The notes under the pieces were generated by a model. It had not been told where the DNA came from, did no database searches, and worked only from the letters and a program-made list of their open reading frames with translations. Both the position numbers and the translations under genes were made by a program. DNA of 64,000 nt from CAZBYL01 sp964496275 (GTDB taxonomy: Bacteria; Synergistota; Synergistia; Synergistales; Synergistaceae). Each line of letters starts with the position of its first letter. Within the stretch, counting starts at the first letter, position 1. The stretch spans positions 17,257 through 81,256 of the forward strand of contig CAZBYL010000002.1 in assembly GCA_964496275.1 (NCBI GenBank), written 5' to 3'. Below are positions 8,221-17,111 of this stretch, in pieces.

Positions 8221-9291
8221 ATGAAAATATTCGCCATAAACCCGGGGACTACAAGCACAAAAGCGGCCCTGTACGAGGATCGCACCGAGCTTTGGAGTGA
8301 ATCTGTTTTCTACTCACACAGTGAGCTTATGAAGTACAAAGAACCGCTTGACGAAGAAGATATGCGGTATGAGAATATCCTTCAAATTCTGGACTCACAC
8401 GGAGTCTCTCTGTCCGACATAGATGCGTATGCGGCAAGGGGCGGGCTGCTTCATCCGCTCACAAGCGGCGCATGGGTTGTCAACGATGCGATGATAGAAG
8501 ATCTTCGCTCCGGAATTTACGGAATTCACGCAAGCAGCTTAGGCGCAATTATTCTGATAAGACTTGCGCGTGCCGCAGGGGGAAAACCCGCGTATATAGT
8601 GGACCCCGTGTGCGTTGATGAAATGTCTGAGGTTGCGCATATCAGCGGTATACCGGACATGCCGAGAAAATCTATCTTCCATGCGCTGAACCAGAGAGCC
8701 GTGGGCTACAGAGTCGCCGAATCCATGGGCAAGAAACTGAGCGACTGCAAATTTATAATAGTGCACATGGGAGGCGGCATTACGATAGGGGCTCACTACA
8801 AAGGGCGCGTTGTAGACGTAAACGATGCGCTCGGAGCTTACGGTCCGATGACGCCGGACCGCGCCGGAACAGTTCACGCAATGGATATAGTAAAAAGATG
8901 TTTTTCCGGAAAGTACACTGAAGCGGAAATGAGAAAAATGATAATAGGTCATGCCGGTCTTGCCGCTCACTTGGGTACTAACAACTTTAAAGAAATAGCA
9001 GACAGGGCAATGTCGGGAGAAAAAAAAGCTGCTCTCGTATCCGAGGCAATGGCATATCAAATATCATGCGAAATAGGCAGCCGCGCCGTAGCCATGCGCG
9101 GAGAGACGGAAGCTATAATTCTGACGGGCGGAATGGCTCACAGCAGTTATCTGTGCGGGATGATAGAGAAGAATGTGTCATGGATAGCTCCTGTCATAAG
9201 AATGCCGGGAGAAGATGAGATGCAGGCTCTTTGCGACGGGACGTACAGAGTCATGTCGGGAGAGGAAGAGGCAAAAATTTATGTGCGGTGA
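8221..9291 (+). CDS. buk: Butyrate (branched-chain acyl) kinase
   Basis: This 356-residue cytoplasmic kinase of the acetate/propionate kinase fold (family length about 355) starts with the phosphate-binding INPGTTSTKAALY and contains HMGGGITIGAHYKGRVVDVN and ILTGGMAHS. It makes ATP from an acyl phosphate, releasing butyrate, isobutyrate or isovalerate. AAAGGA fits the ATG at 8221 better than the Mets at 8212 and 8215. It overlaps the next gene by 11 bases and leads an operon with 2-oxoacid:ferredoxin oxidoreductase, so the substrate is probably the branched-chain acyl phosphate derived from Val, Leu or Ile (inference). No phosphotransbutyrylase gene is in the window. Confidence 0.93.
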   Translation: MKIFAINPGTTSTKAALYEDRTELWSESVFYSHSELMKYKEPLDEEDMRYENILQILDSHGVSLSDIDAYAARGGLLHPLTSGAWVVNDAMIEDLRSGIYGIHASSLGAIILIRLARAAGGKPAYIVDPVCVDEMSEVAHISGIPDMPRKSIFHALNQRAVGYRVAESMGKKLSDCKFIIVHMGGGITIGAHYKGRVVDVNDALGAYGPMTPDRAGTVHAMDIVKRCFSGKYTEAEMRKMIIGHAGLAAHLGTNNFKEIADRAMSGEKKAALVSEAMAYQISCEIGSRAVAMRGETEAIILTGGMAHSSYLCGMIEKNVSWIAPVIRMPGEDEMQALCDGTYRVMSGEEEAKIYVR

Positions 9292-10024
9292 TAACAGCTC
9301 AATCGGTGCAAACACAAAAATAGCTGCGGAACGTGAATGGAAGCATGTCATAGCGGTGACAGGGGCTCTCGGTTCGGGAAAGACCGAATTCACAATGAGC
9401 CTTGCCAAGGCGCTTGCATCTGCCGGCGGCAAAGTCGTCCTTGCCGACATGGACATAATAAATCCCTACTTCTGTCTCAGGACAATGGTTCAGCAGCTTG
9501 AACGCGGCAACATGTCCATACTGAACCCGCCCGGCGGAATGAAGTGGGGAGACCTCAGCTACATAAACCCCGTCATAAGGACAAAAATATACGACAGCTC
9601 CGTCAGAATGGTACTGGACATAGGGGGAGACTCTCAGGGCGCGCTTGCTCTGAAACAGTTTGAACCCGAAATAAAAGAGGCCGGCTATGACCTTGTATTT
9701 GTGATAAATCCATATCGCACCCATACCAGAACATTGGGGGAGCTCTCCGCAATGAGAAGCAAACTCGAAGAAATAGCGGGGCTTGAGGTCACCTCTGTCG
9801 TGGCAAATCCTCACTTTATGGACAAAACCACGCCCGCGGAATGTGCTGACGGTATAATTAAGGTACAATCCTTTGCGGAGGAGATGGGGCTTCCCATGCT
9901 CTTCGGCGTAGCGGAACACTCACTGTTCAAAGACACAAGAGCATTACTCGATCGGTCAATAAAACTCTGGCGGTTGGAACGTGAAATTCTCCTTCCGTGG
10001 GAGTCCTCCGATACAAGTATTTGA
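9281..10024 (+). CDS. P-loop nucleotide-binding protein of the buk-oxidoreductase operon
   Basis: This 247-residue protein has a Walker A motif GALGSGKTE (about residues 26-34), a MinD/CobQ-like DMDIINPYF and a Walker B-like VLDIGG. The start at 9281 overlaps buk, with GAGAGGAAGAGG upstream. It sits between butyrate kinase and the ferredoxin subunit of a 2-oxoacid oxidoreductase. It may act in assembly or metal/cofactor handling of that enzyme, but this is inference; no specific function is known to me. Confidence 0.75.
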   Translation: MCGDNSSIGANTKIAAEREWKHVIAVTGALGSGKTEFTMSLAKALASAGGKVVLADMDIINPYFCLRTMVQQLERGNMSILNPPGGMKWGDLSYINPVIRTKIYDSSVRMVLDIGGDSQGALALKQFEPEIKEAGYDLVFVINPYRTHTRTLGELSAMRSKLEEIAGLEVTSVVANPHFMDKTTPAECADGIIKVQSFAEEMGLPMLFGVAEHSLFKDTRALLDRSIKLWRLEREILLPWESSDTSI

Positions 10025-10061
10025 CACAAATACATGACTTATAGAGAAAGGGGTGTTTCAT

Positions 10062-10277
10062 TTGCCAAAAGGTAGAGTAGAAATTCTGGAACAGTACTGC
10101 AAAAGCTGTTCCCTTTGCGTCGAAGCCTGTCCTAAAAAGGTTCTTGCCATATCGGATGTAATCAACCAGAAGGGGTATCGCCCCGTAAAAGCGGCCGCTC
10201 CTGAAGCGTGTATCGGATGCGGAATGTGCGCGATGCGCTGTCCCGATGCCGTAATAAGAGTATTTCGCGAAGACTAG
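10062..10277 (+). CDS. 2-oxoacid:ferredoxin oxidoreductase, delta (ferredoxin) subunit
   Basis: This 71-residue protein carries two [4Fe-4S] motifs, CKSCSLCVEACP and CIGCGMCAMRCP, and passes electrons from the catalytic subunits to ferredoxin. AAAGGGG lies 8 bases before the TTG at 10062, chosen over a GTG at 10053. It is the first of four subunit genes (delta, alpha, beta, gamma), as in the four-subunit VOR/KOR type. Confidence 0.88.
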   Translation: MPKGRVEILEQYCKSCSLCVEACPKKVLAISDVINQKGYRPVKAAAPEACIGCGMCAMRCPDAVIRVFRED

Positions 10278-10299
10278 CCATAAGGAGGTGGAGTGAGCA

Positions 10300-11364
10300 A
10301 TGGAAAGAGTATTGATGAAGGGTACGGAAGCGATTGCCGAGGCTGCCATACAGGCCGGCTGCAAATATTTCTACGGCTATCCGATCACCCCGCAGAGTGA
10401 GATTCCCGAATATATGTCAAAAAGACTCTTTGAAGTCGGCGGAGTTTATCTGCAAGCGGAGAGCGAAGTGGCCGCGTCGAATATGATATTGGGCGGAGGC
10501 GCCACGGGCGAGCGCATAATGACAAGCTCGTCAAGCCCCGGAGTATCCCTCATGGCAGAAGCCGCAAGCTACATGGCAGGTCAGGAGACCCCCGTCGTAA
10601 TAGTAAACGTCATGCGCGCCGGCCCCGGACTCGGCGGCATACTTCCCTCACAGGGGGACTACAACCAGGCCGCCCACGGAATGGCTCACGGCGACTTCAA
10701 AGTAATCGTCTTTGCCCCTGGTTCCGTTCAGGAAGCTGTTGACATGGTGCAGAGCGCGTTTGACTTGGCACAGATATACCGCAACCCTGTAATGGTAATA
10801 TGCGACGGAGTCATCGGCCAGATAATGGAAGCCGTCGAGATACCCGCAGGACACGGCAAAAACCTATCAAACCCGGTTGAATGGGCGTGCGGCTACAAAA
10901 AAGAGCGCGGCAAAAGAATAATCCTGCGCAGCCTTATTCTTGACCCTGAAGCCCTCGAGCGTCACAACAAAAAGCTTGAGGCAAAATGGAAAGTAATATG
11001 CGAGAAAGAGACTCGCTGCGAGAAATACATGACCGATGACGCCGAACTTGTAATATCCGCATTCGGTACGGTAGGAAGAATAGCTCGCTCCGTCGTTCAA
11101 AATCTTCGCGCCGAAGGTCTGAAAGTCGGACTTATCCGTCCGCTTCTCGTAAGCCCGTTCCCCGACAAAGACTTTGAAACCCTGATTCCGACGTGCAAAC
11201 ACATACTTGACACGGAAATGAACTGGGGACAGATGCTCGCAGACGTTAAAAACGCCGTTCAGCACAAAATACCTGTGAGCTTCTACGGACGCACCGGCGG
11301 AATATGCCCGAGTGTCAGCGAGATAGAGAACGAGTGCCGCAAAATACTTGCGGAACTCAAGTAG
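10300..11364 (+). CDS. 2-oxoacid (3-methyl-2-oxobutanoate type) ferredoxin oxidoreductase, alpha subunit
   Basis: This 354-residue protein has the alpha-subunit pyrimidine-binding domain (YFYGYPITPQSEIPEYM, ESEVAASNMILGG, TSSSSPGVSLMAE) and the C-terminal domain with LIRPLLVSPFP. The complex decarboxylates a 2-oxoacid oxidatively to acyl-CoA and reduces ferredoxin. The closest family type is VorB/KorA. Substrate choice between 2-oxoglutarate and branched-chain oxoacids cannot be fixed from sequence; butyrate kinase in the same operon favours branched-chain substrates. The ribosome site is AAGGAGGTGGAG. Confidence 0.9.
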   Translation: MERVLMKGTEAIAEAAIQAGCKYFYGYPITPQSEIPEYMSKRLFEVGGVYLQAESEVAASNMILGGGATGERIMTSSSSPGVSLMAEAASYMAGQETPVVIVNVMRAGPGLGGILPSQGDYNQAAHGMAHGDFKVIVFAPGSVQEAVDMVQSAFDLAQIYRNPVMVICDGVIGQIMEAVEIPAGHGKNLSNPVEWACGYKKERGKRIILRSLILDPEALERHNKKLEAKWKVICEKETRCEKYMTDDAELVISAFGTVGRIARSVVQNLRAEGLKVGLIRPLLVSPFPDKDFETLIPTCKHILDTEMNWGQMLADVKNAVQHKIPVSFYGRTGGICPSVSEIENECRKILAELK

Positions 11365-11377
11365 CGGAGGTACGGTC

Positions 11378-12124
11378 ATGAGCGAAAAAATCATATACGA
11401 AAGACCCAAAAGCTGGGTGGACGGAGTACACACGCACTACTGCCCGGGCTGTACTCACGGAATCGTACACAGAATGGTGTGCGAAACCCTGAACGAACTT
11501 GACATACAGGACATAACAACAGGCATCGCACCTGTCGGCTGTGCCGCCATGATGTATGAGTACATCGATACGGACTTTATAGAGGCTCCCCACGGACGCG
11601 CCCCTGCGGTGGCGACCGGATTCAAACGCATACGCACTGACAGACTCATATTTACCTATCAGGGTGACGGCGACCTTGCTTCCATAGGCGCTGCGGAAAT
11701 AGTACACGCGGCAAACCGTTCCGAAAACATAACGGTAATATTCATAAACAACGCGATATACGGAATGACAGGCGGACAGATGGCCCCTACGACACTCATC
11801 GGACAAAAAACGACAACCTCGCAGGACGGCCGCGACCCGGCAAGAGCCGGATACCCGATGAGAATGTGCGAAATGCTTGCCACACTTGAGGCTCCCGGTT
11901 ACATAGAGAGAGTCTCCGCGGCAAAACCGGCGCACCTTCCCGCTCTGAAAAGAGCCATCAAAAAAGCATTTCAGAATCAGGTGGACAAAAAGGGATTCTC
12001 CTTCGTCGAAGTCCTCTCCACCTGTCCCACAAACTGGGGAATGAGACCGACACAGGCGTGCGACTGGCTTGTGGAAAACATGATCCCCTATTATCCCCTT
12101 GGCGTGTACAAGGATTTTAAGTAG
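11378..12124 (+). CDS. 2-oxoacid:ferredoxin oxidoreductase, beta (TPP-binding) subunit
   Basis: This 248-residue protein has CPGCTHGIVHRM near the N-terminus and the thiamine-diphosphate/Mg site QGDGDLASIGAAE...NNAIYGMTGGQ. It binds TPP and, in this family, contacts a [4Fe-4S] cluster. GGAGG precedes the ATG at 11378. It sits between the alpha and gamma subunit genes with short gaps. Confidence 0.9.
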   Translation: MSEKIIYERPKSWVDGVHTHYCPGCTHGIVHRMVCETLNELDIQDITTGIAPVGCAAMMYEYIDTDFIEAPHGRAPAVATGFKRIRTDRLIFTYQGDGDLASIGAAEIVHAANRSENITVIFINNAIYGMTGGQMAPTTLIGQKTTTSQDGRDPARAGYPMRMCEMLATLEAPGYIERVSAAKPAHLPALKRAIKKAFQNQVDKKGFSFVEVLSTCPTNWGMRPTQACDWLVENMIPYYPLGVYKDFK

Positions 12125-12136
12125 GGGGAATGAAAA

Positions 12137-12691
12137 ATGGCTGATTTTACAAGGACGCTTTTCTGCGCCGGATTCGGCGGACAGGGTGTAATGGTATTGG
12201 GGCAGCTTGTGGCCTACGCAGGCATCAAAGAGGGGCGTTTTGCCGCATGGCTTCCTTCCTACGGTCCCGAAATGCGCGGCGGTACGGCAAACTGCGGTGT
12301 CACGGTGAGCGATACTGAAATAAGCTCCCCGTTCGTAGTAAAAGCCGATGTGGCTGTTGCCATGAACCAGCCTTCGCTTGACAAGTATGAAAGCATAGTC
12401 AAGCCGGGAGGCATACTCATATACAACGAGAACATGGCGTCATACACGCCGACAAGGACGGACATAAAAGTTATTCCCGTCCCCGCGACGGAGCTTGCGG
12501 AGAGCGTCGGAAACGAAAGAGCTCTGAACGTAGTTCTTCTCGGAACGATAGTGGCTGTTTCCGACTTTATTTCGGACGACACGGCAAAAGCCATAATAGC
12601 GGAAAAGCTCGGAGCAAGAAAACCACAGTTTTTGGAAAGCAACCTCAAAGCCTACGCGCTCGGCCGCGAAGTCGGGCTCGCAGCTCTCTAA
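12137..12691 (+). CDS. 2-oxoacid:ferredoxin oxidoreductase, gamma subunit
   Basis: This 184-residue protein of the acceptor oxidoreductase gamma family begins FCAGFGGQGVMVLGQLVAYA, followed by PSYGPEMRGGTANCGVTVSD. It binds CoA and completes the delta-alpha-beta-gamma set. A terminator follows 30 bases later. Confidence 0.9.
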   Translation: MADFTRTLFCAGFGGQGVMVLGQLVAYAGIKEGRFAAWLPSYGPEMRGGTANCGVTVSDTEISSPFVVKADVAVAMNQPSLDKYESIVKPGGILIYNENMASYTPTRTDIKVIPVPATELAESVGNERALNVVLLGTIVAVSDFISDDTAKAIIAEKLGARKPQFLESNLKAYALGREVGLAAL

Positions 12692-12721
12692 AACCAAAGA
12701 CAAATCCGAACACGAAACAGC

Positions 12722-12757
12722 AATGCGGAAAGCCTATCCTTGGGCTTTCCGCATTTT
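12722..12757 (+). terminator. Rho-independent terminator of the buk/2-oxoacid oxidoreductase operon
   Basis: A 13-bp stem AATGCGGAAAGCC/GGCTTTCCGCATT ends in a short T run. The following stretch to 12900 shows only imperfect short dyads and no gene. Confidence 0.85.
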
Positions 12758-12916
12758 TAGATATGCTGACCACCATTAGGTTTTGTGCTTACCTATTGGT
12801 CAATATGCTGTCATTTATAGGAAGCCGGGCTGACGTGTGGTCTGTATAAAAATAGATTATTTATTTTGTAAAGTGTTTGCAAAAACCGTTGCTGATTTTG
12901 CGGCAGCCATGATTTT

Positions 12917-12978
12917 ATCTCCACATAATCTCCACATTTGCGTCATAAAATTGACACAGGGCGATGTTAATCTATGTT
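12917..12978 (+). promoter_or_regulatory. Promoter with 11-bp tandem response-regulator-type repeats
   Basis: Two head-to-tail 11-mers, ATCTCCACATA and ATCTCCACATT (12917-12938), end 12 bases before a -35 TTGACA (12951-12956); after 16 bases comes a -10-like TATGTT (12973-12978). OmpR/PhoB-type regulators bind 11-bp direct repeats at this place, and such a regulator is encoded just downstream, so autoregulation is likely (inference). Confidence 0.6.
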
Positions 12979-13027
12979 CAGCAACGAGGGAGGACGCCTC
13001 CCAATAAAAAATACGGAGGTACAAAAG

Positions 13028-13618
13028 ATGAAAAAGATTTTGGGTGCGATGGTGGTTGTTCTTGTTCTTGCCGGAGCGGCGTTTGCCTATCCCTGCGATG
13101 CCGGTATGGGACGCAGACACGGAGGAATGGGGCCAGGGAACGGAGCTGTGAATACTCCTGAGTCGAGAGCCAAGATGACAGAGATGAGAAACTTGCACGA
13201 GGAACTGCGCGTAGAGCTTAGAAAGCCATCTTTTGATAACGGAAAGGTGACGCTTCTGCACGGAAAGATTCTTGATTTAAGGGCGCAGATATCAGATATG
13301 AGATTTAAGGAGCGCCTTGCAAATCCCGTAAACGGCAGAAGAGGCGATGTTATGGCAGCGGATTTTACTCCCGAGATGAGGGCTAAAGCGAGTGAAGCAG
13401 CTAAACTGCGCAGAGATTTGAGGGCGGAGTTTGCAAAGGATGCACCGAATAAAATAGCCGCGCAGGGTATGCACGACAAGGTGCAGAAGCTGGAGCGCGA
13501 GATATCGGAAGCAAGGTTTGCGTTAATGCTCAAGAATCCCGATAAGTATAAAGATTGCCCGATGTTTGACGGTGACGGGCATCGCGGCCCTGGGTGCGGC
13601 TGCCGCTATTTTGATTAG
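13028..13618 (+). CDS. Spy/CpxP/ZraP-like periplasmic protein
   Basis: This 196-residue protein has a signal peptide (KKILGAMVVVLVLAGAAFA) and a Met/Gly/His-rich stretch (GMGRRHGGMGPGNG). Two related helical units follow, each beginning with a P-E-x-R-A-K segment (TPESRAKMTEMRNLHEELR and TPEMRAKASEAAKLRRDLR), and a Cys/His-rich end (GHRGPGCGCRYFD). This resembles the LTxxQ chaperone and metal-binding proteins induced by envelope stress. GGAGG lies 7-12 bases before the ATG at 13028. It heads a module with a two-component system and tripartite efflux genes. Metal binding by the Met/His/Cys regions is inference. Confidence 0.75.
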   Translation: MKKILGAMVVVLVLAGAAFAYPCDAGMGRRHGGMGPGNGAVNTPESRAKMTEMRNLHEELRVELRKPSFDNGKVTLLHGKILDLRAQISDMRFKERLANPVNGRRGDVMAADFTPEMRAKASEAAKLRRDLRAEFAKDAPNKIAAQGMHDKVQKLEREISEARFALMLKNPDKYKDCPMFDGDGHRGPGCGCRYFD

Positions 13619-13643
13619 AGCGCCGCACATATAAAATGAGAGC

Positions 13644-13674
13644 TGCGGGCCATGTTTATTCATGTCCCGCATTT
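13644..13674 (+). terminator. Hairpin after the Spy-like gene (possible attenuator)
   Basis: An 11-bp stem with one mismatch (TGCGGGCCATG/CATGTCCCGCA) is followed by only three T residues. It may partly end transcription and so raise the Spy-like protein above the regulator genes. Confidence 0.5.
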
Positions 13675-13759
13675 ACAGCCTTATTGACGTGGCGCGTATC
13701 GCGAACGTAAGTTTAGAATGTATTCGGCGGCGAATATTTCGAAAATGGCGGTGAAGTGT

Positions 13760-14446
13760 ATGAGGATTCTGATTGTAGAGGATGAGAGCGCGATTGCTGA
13801 TGTTGAGCGCGCATATATGGAGCGTGAGGGGTATTTTGCCGATGTCGCATCCGACGGGCTGAAGGCGCTGGAGCTTTTTCGCTCCATCTCTTATGACCTT
13901 GTGCTTTTGGACCTTATGCTTCCCGGCATGCAGGGCGGCGATGTTTGCCGCGAGATAAGAAAGTATTCTTCCGTCCCCATCATAATGGTTACGGCAAAGA
14001 GCGGCGAAGAGGATGTTGTCTTGGGTCTTGACGCAGGGGCCGATGACTATATTGTGAAGCCGTTCAGTCCGCGCGTTTTGATGGCGCGAATAAGAGCCAA
14101 CACCAGACACTCCGAGAAGAAGCAAGAGCCTGTTCCCGCATCGCTTCTGCGCATCGGAGATTCTGTCGTTATAGATGTGAATAATTTTACGGTGAAGAAA
14201 GACGGCGAGGATATTCCCATCACAAGAAACGAATTTATGATTTTGTCCAAGATGGCGTCAAGACCGGATAAGACATGGAGCAGAGACGACCTTATTACTT
14301 ACGCTCTGGGAGCCGAGTATGATGGTTTTGAGCGTTCGATAGACAGCTACATAAAAAATATTAGAAAAAAACTTGCGGACGAAGCTCATGAGAACGGATA
14401 TATAAAGACTGTTCACGGCTTCGGCTACAGAATTTCGGAGCAATAG
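13760..14446 (+). CDS. OmpR/PhoB-family response regulator
   Basis: This 228-residue protein has a receiver domain with acidic pocket ED (7-8), phosphoacceptor Asp51 (LVLLDLMLPG), Thr and Lys of IIMVTAKSGEED, and a C-terminal winged helix (about 135-226) with GAEYDGFERSIDSYIKNIRK. The ATG at 13760 gives the canonical MRILIVEDE start, although the ribosome site (GGTGAAG) is poor. Two bases separate it from the histidine kinase gene. It probably binds the 11-bp repeats at 12917-12938. Confidence 0.92.
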   Translation: MRILIVEDESAIADVERAYMEREGYFADVASDGLKALELFRSISYDLVLLDLMLPGMQGGDVCREIRKYSSVPIIMVTAKSGEEDVVLGLDAGADDYIVKPFSPRVLMARIRANTRHSEKKQEPVPASLLRIGDSVVIDVNNFTVKKDGEDIPITRNEFMILSKMASRPDKTWSRDDLITYALGAEYDGFERSIDSYIKNIRKKLADEAHENGYIKTVHGFGYRISEQ

Positions 14447-14448
14447 CC

Positions 14449-15831
14449 ATGAAGAGGTCTTTGCGCACGCAGATGCTTATACAGTATGCAGCGCTTGTCA
14501 TTATCTGTATGCTTATCATTCCTGCCGTCATTTCGAGACTTCTTGACTGGCAGTTTCGTAATTTTGCCGAAGCTCGTCTTGACGATGACCGTCAGGAAGT
14601 TGTGCTTCTTTTGCAGGGGTTGTATGAGAGAACCAATTCATGGGATGCTGTTCGTGCAGGAGCCTCCCTCTCTGATGCTATGCGCTGGCCTGTTATAGGC
14701 ATTACCGTTTATGACTCAGACGGCGCTGTCGTAAGGGGTCTGAGCCGAGGAATGAAGATGCGCGGCGGGGCAAAAGGGCCTCACTCAATGAAGCACATGA
14801 TGGCGGATGTCAGGTGCAGAATGGTTGATGAGCCTATTGTTGTGGATGGTGTTAATGTCGGGAAGGTTTCGTTTACTTGCCTGCCTTTCAACGACAGCCG
14901 CGAGGGGGAGTTTTTGCGTCAATTTAACAGGCATCTTTATATTGCAGTTGCCTTTATGCTGGTTCTGTCTGCTCTTGTCGCGTTTTTTATGGCGGACAGG
15001 ATAAGCCGCCCCGTTCTGAACGCGGCGAAACGCGCTCATTTGATAAGCGGGGGTAAGTACAGGATAGACGATTCAATGAGTTCCGATATTACGGAAATTC
15101 AAACTCTGATAGAGAGTATGAACAGGCTGGGAGTTGCGCTTGAGACGCAGGAGGAACTTAGGAAGCGTCTTATGAGCGATATCGCGCATGAATTGAGAAA
15201 CCCCGTAACAATCATTAAGTCTCACCTTGAAGCATTTGAGGACGGAGTATGGGAACCTACACCGGAGCGCATAAGGCTCACAGTCGGTGAAATTGACAGA
15301 CTTTCCAAGCTTATATCAGAGGTTGGTTCTCTGTATTCCATAGAGGGAACGGAGAACAGCATTTCTCTCGCTTCCGTGAATATGTCAGAGGAGATGGCGC
15401 GCCTTGCGCTCTCTTTTGACCCGATGTTTGCTAATAAATCAGTGGTTCTGGAAAAAGAGATAGAGCATGGAATCGAGGCAGTCGCCGATATTGCGAAGAT
15501 GAGACAGGCTGCGGCAAACCTTCTTTCAAACGCGCTGCGCTATACGGATAGCGGCGGACACGTGCTTTTCTCGCTTAAATCATGTTCAGGGTCGCTTGAG
15601 ATTTTGGTGCGCGACAATGGAATCGGTATTGCAAAGTCGGATTTGCCCAATATTTTCGAGCGTTTCTACAGAGCGGATAAATCCCGTGCCAGGGCAAGCG
15701 GCGGTATGGGGATAGGTCTTGCCATAGCAAAGGCCATAGTGGAAGCTCACGGAGGAAACATAAGGGTCGAGAGCTCTGAGGGAGAGGGAAGCGCCTTCAC
15801 GATGACGATACCATTGGAGCACAATATATAG
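14449..15831 (+). CDS. Membrane sensor histidine kinase
   Basis: This 460-residue protein has TM1 at about 10-33, a periplasmic sensor of about 130 residues, TM2 at about 165-185, a HAMP domain, a dimerisation domain with phospho-accepting His247 (DIAHELRNP), and an ATPase domain with N box (AAANLLSNALRYT), G1 (VRDNGIGIA), F box (FERFYRADKSR) and G2 (GGMGIGLAIAKA). It partners the upstream response regulator. The sensor has several Met and a HSMKHMM stretch, which would fit metal or redox sensing (inference). Confidence 0.93.
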   Translation: MKRSLRTQMLIQYAALVIICMLIIPAVISRLLDWQFRNFAEARLDDDRQEVVLLLQGLYERTNSWDAVRAGASLSDAMRWPVIGITVYDSDGAVVRGLSRGMKMRGGAKGPHSMKHMMADVRCRMVDEPIVVDGVNVGKVSFTCLPFNDSREGEFLRQFNRHLYIAVAFMLVLSALVAFFMADRISRPVLNAAKRAHLISGGKYRIDDSMSSDITEIQTLIESMNRLGVALETQEELRKRLMSDIAHELRNPVTIIKSHLEAFEDGVWEPTPERIRLTVGEIDRLSKLISEVGSLYSIEGTENSISLASVNMSEEMARLALSFDPMFANKSVVLEKEIEHGIEAVADIAKMRQAAANLLSNALRYTDSGGHVLFSLKSCSGSLEILVRDNGIGIAKSDLPNIFERFYRADKSRARASGGMGIGLAIAKAIVEAHGGNIRVESSEGEGSAFTMTIPLEHNI

Positions 15832-15857
15832 TTTTTGCATTTTTGGAGGTGTTTGAT

Positions 15858-17111
15858 TTGAAATTACGCGCTATAACCGCCGGACTTCTGTTTTGCCTGA
15901 TTGCCGTGCTCCAGGTTTGGGCTTCCGAGCCTTTGACGTTGGAGAAGTGTATTATAACCGCACTGGAGAACCACCCTGACCTTAAAGCGGCAGAGGCGCG
16001 GATTGATTCAAAGAGAGCCGCCGTGGGAGAGGCGGAGTCATCAGGCAGGCCGCAAGTGAGCGCGGGAACAGCTTACACCAGAAGCGCGGGAAGCGAAACA
16101 GACGGTTCGTCCGGCAGATACGGAGTTTCCGCGGCTCTTGACCAGTCTGTGTATGACTGGGGCAAGCGCGGTTTGAAGGTCAAGGGGGCGGAGCTTAATG
16201 CGGAAGCCGTTTCCATGGATTATCGGCAGACAAGGGATGCCGTTATATCGTCGGTAAAATCCGCTTATTATGGTTTGAACAGATCCGTTCGTGAGTATGA
16301 GGTTGCAAAAACTCGTTATGAGAACTATCAGAAACGGCTTGTGTGGGCAAAGTCATATTATGAAGTGGGGACGAAAGCCAAGATAGAAGTGACTAAAGCC
16401 CAGGCTGACCTTGCAAGTTCCAAACTGCTTCTGGTGCGCGCAGATTCATCTGCGGCTCAGTACCGTGCTGAACTGGCTTCCGCAATGGGAGACCCGTTAC
16501 TTAAGATAGCAAACGCGGCAGACGCTATAGGTTATGAGGCGTGGGCTATTTCAGCAGATGAAGCATTAAAAAGGGCTGAGCTGAACCGTCCCGAGCTTGC
16601 CGCGAAGTCTAAGCGCGTTGAGTATGCCAAAGCTGCTCTTGCTCTTGCGAAGAAGGGGCTGACCCCCGACCTTACCGCTTCCGCGGGGTATAACTTCTAT
16701 GGCGCTGCGCCGTTTGACGATAATGAGTGGAGCGCAAAACTGTCGCTGAAAATCCCCCTCTATGACGGCGGGCTTACGAAGAGTAAAACGGAAGGGGCCG
16801 AAGCGGATTTGAGAACAGCATCCGCAGAGTTCATGAGTCTGTCAAATTCGGTAAAGCTCGAGGTGCGTAAGGCGTGGGAGGCTCTGCGCGAGGCTTATGA
16901 AGCTCTTGCATCCTCACAGGAGGCGGAGCGTCAGCAGAAAGAGACTCTCGGCCTTGCCGAAGGGCGATACAAGGCGGGAGTCGGCAGCAGTTTGGAGATA
17001 TCGGATGCAATCGAGAGCTATGCAGCGGCTCAGACAAATACCGTGCAGGCCTTATATCAGTGCAAAAGTGCGAGACTTGCCCTTGAAAAGGCGATGGGGG
17101 GACTTGAGTAA
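15858..17111 (+). CDS. TolC-family outer-membrane efflux protein
   Basis: This 417-residue protein has a signal peptide ending near VWAS and the repeated TolC architecture: LEKCIITALENHPDLKAAEA then coiled-coil and beta segments, with the second repeat starting near ELNRPELAAKSKRVEY. GGAGGTG (15845-15851) fits the TTG at 15858. It forms the outer-membrane channel for the MacA/MacB-like pump encoded next and implies a diderm envelope. It overlaps the next gene by one base. Confidence 0.9.
   Translation: MKLRAITAGLLFCLIAVLQVWASEPLTLEKCIITALENHPDLKAAEARIDSKRAAVGEAESSGRPQVSAGTAYTRSAGSETDGSSGRYGVSAALDQSVYDWGKRGLKVKGAELNAEAVSMDYRQTRDAVISSVKSAYYGLNRSVREYEVAKTRYENYQKRLVWAKSYYEVGTKAKIEVTKAQADLASSKLLLVRADSSAAQYRAELASAMGDPLLKIANAADAIGYEAWAISADEALKRAELNRPELAAKSKRVEYAKAALALAKKGLTPDLTASAGYNFYGAAPFDDNEWSAKLSLKIPLYDGGLTKSKTEGAEADLRTASAEFMSLSNSVKLEVRKAWEALREAYEALASSQEAERQQKETLGLAEGRYKAGVGSSLEISDAIESYAAAQTNTVQALYQCKSARLALEKAMGGLE

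Noticed and set aside
12760..12840. Imperfect inverted repeat TGACCACCATTAGG...CCTATTGGTCA
   Set aside because: Unequal arms, no T-tract and no relation to the nearby promoter.
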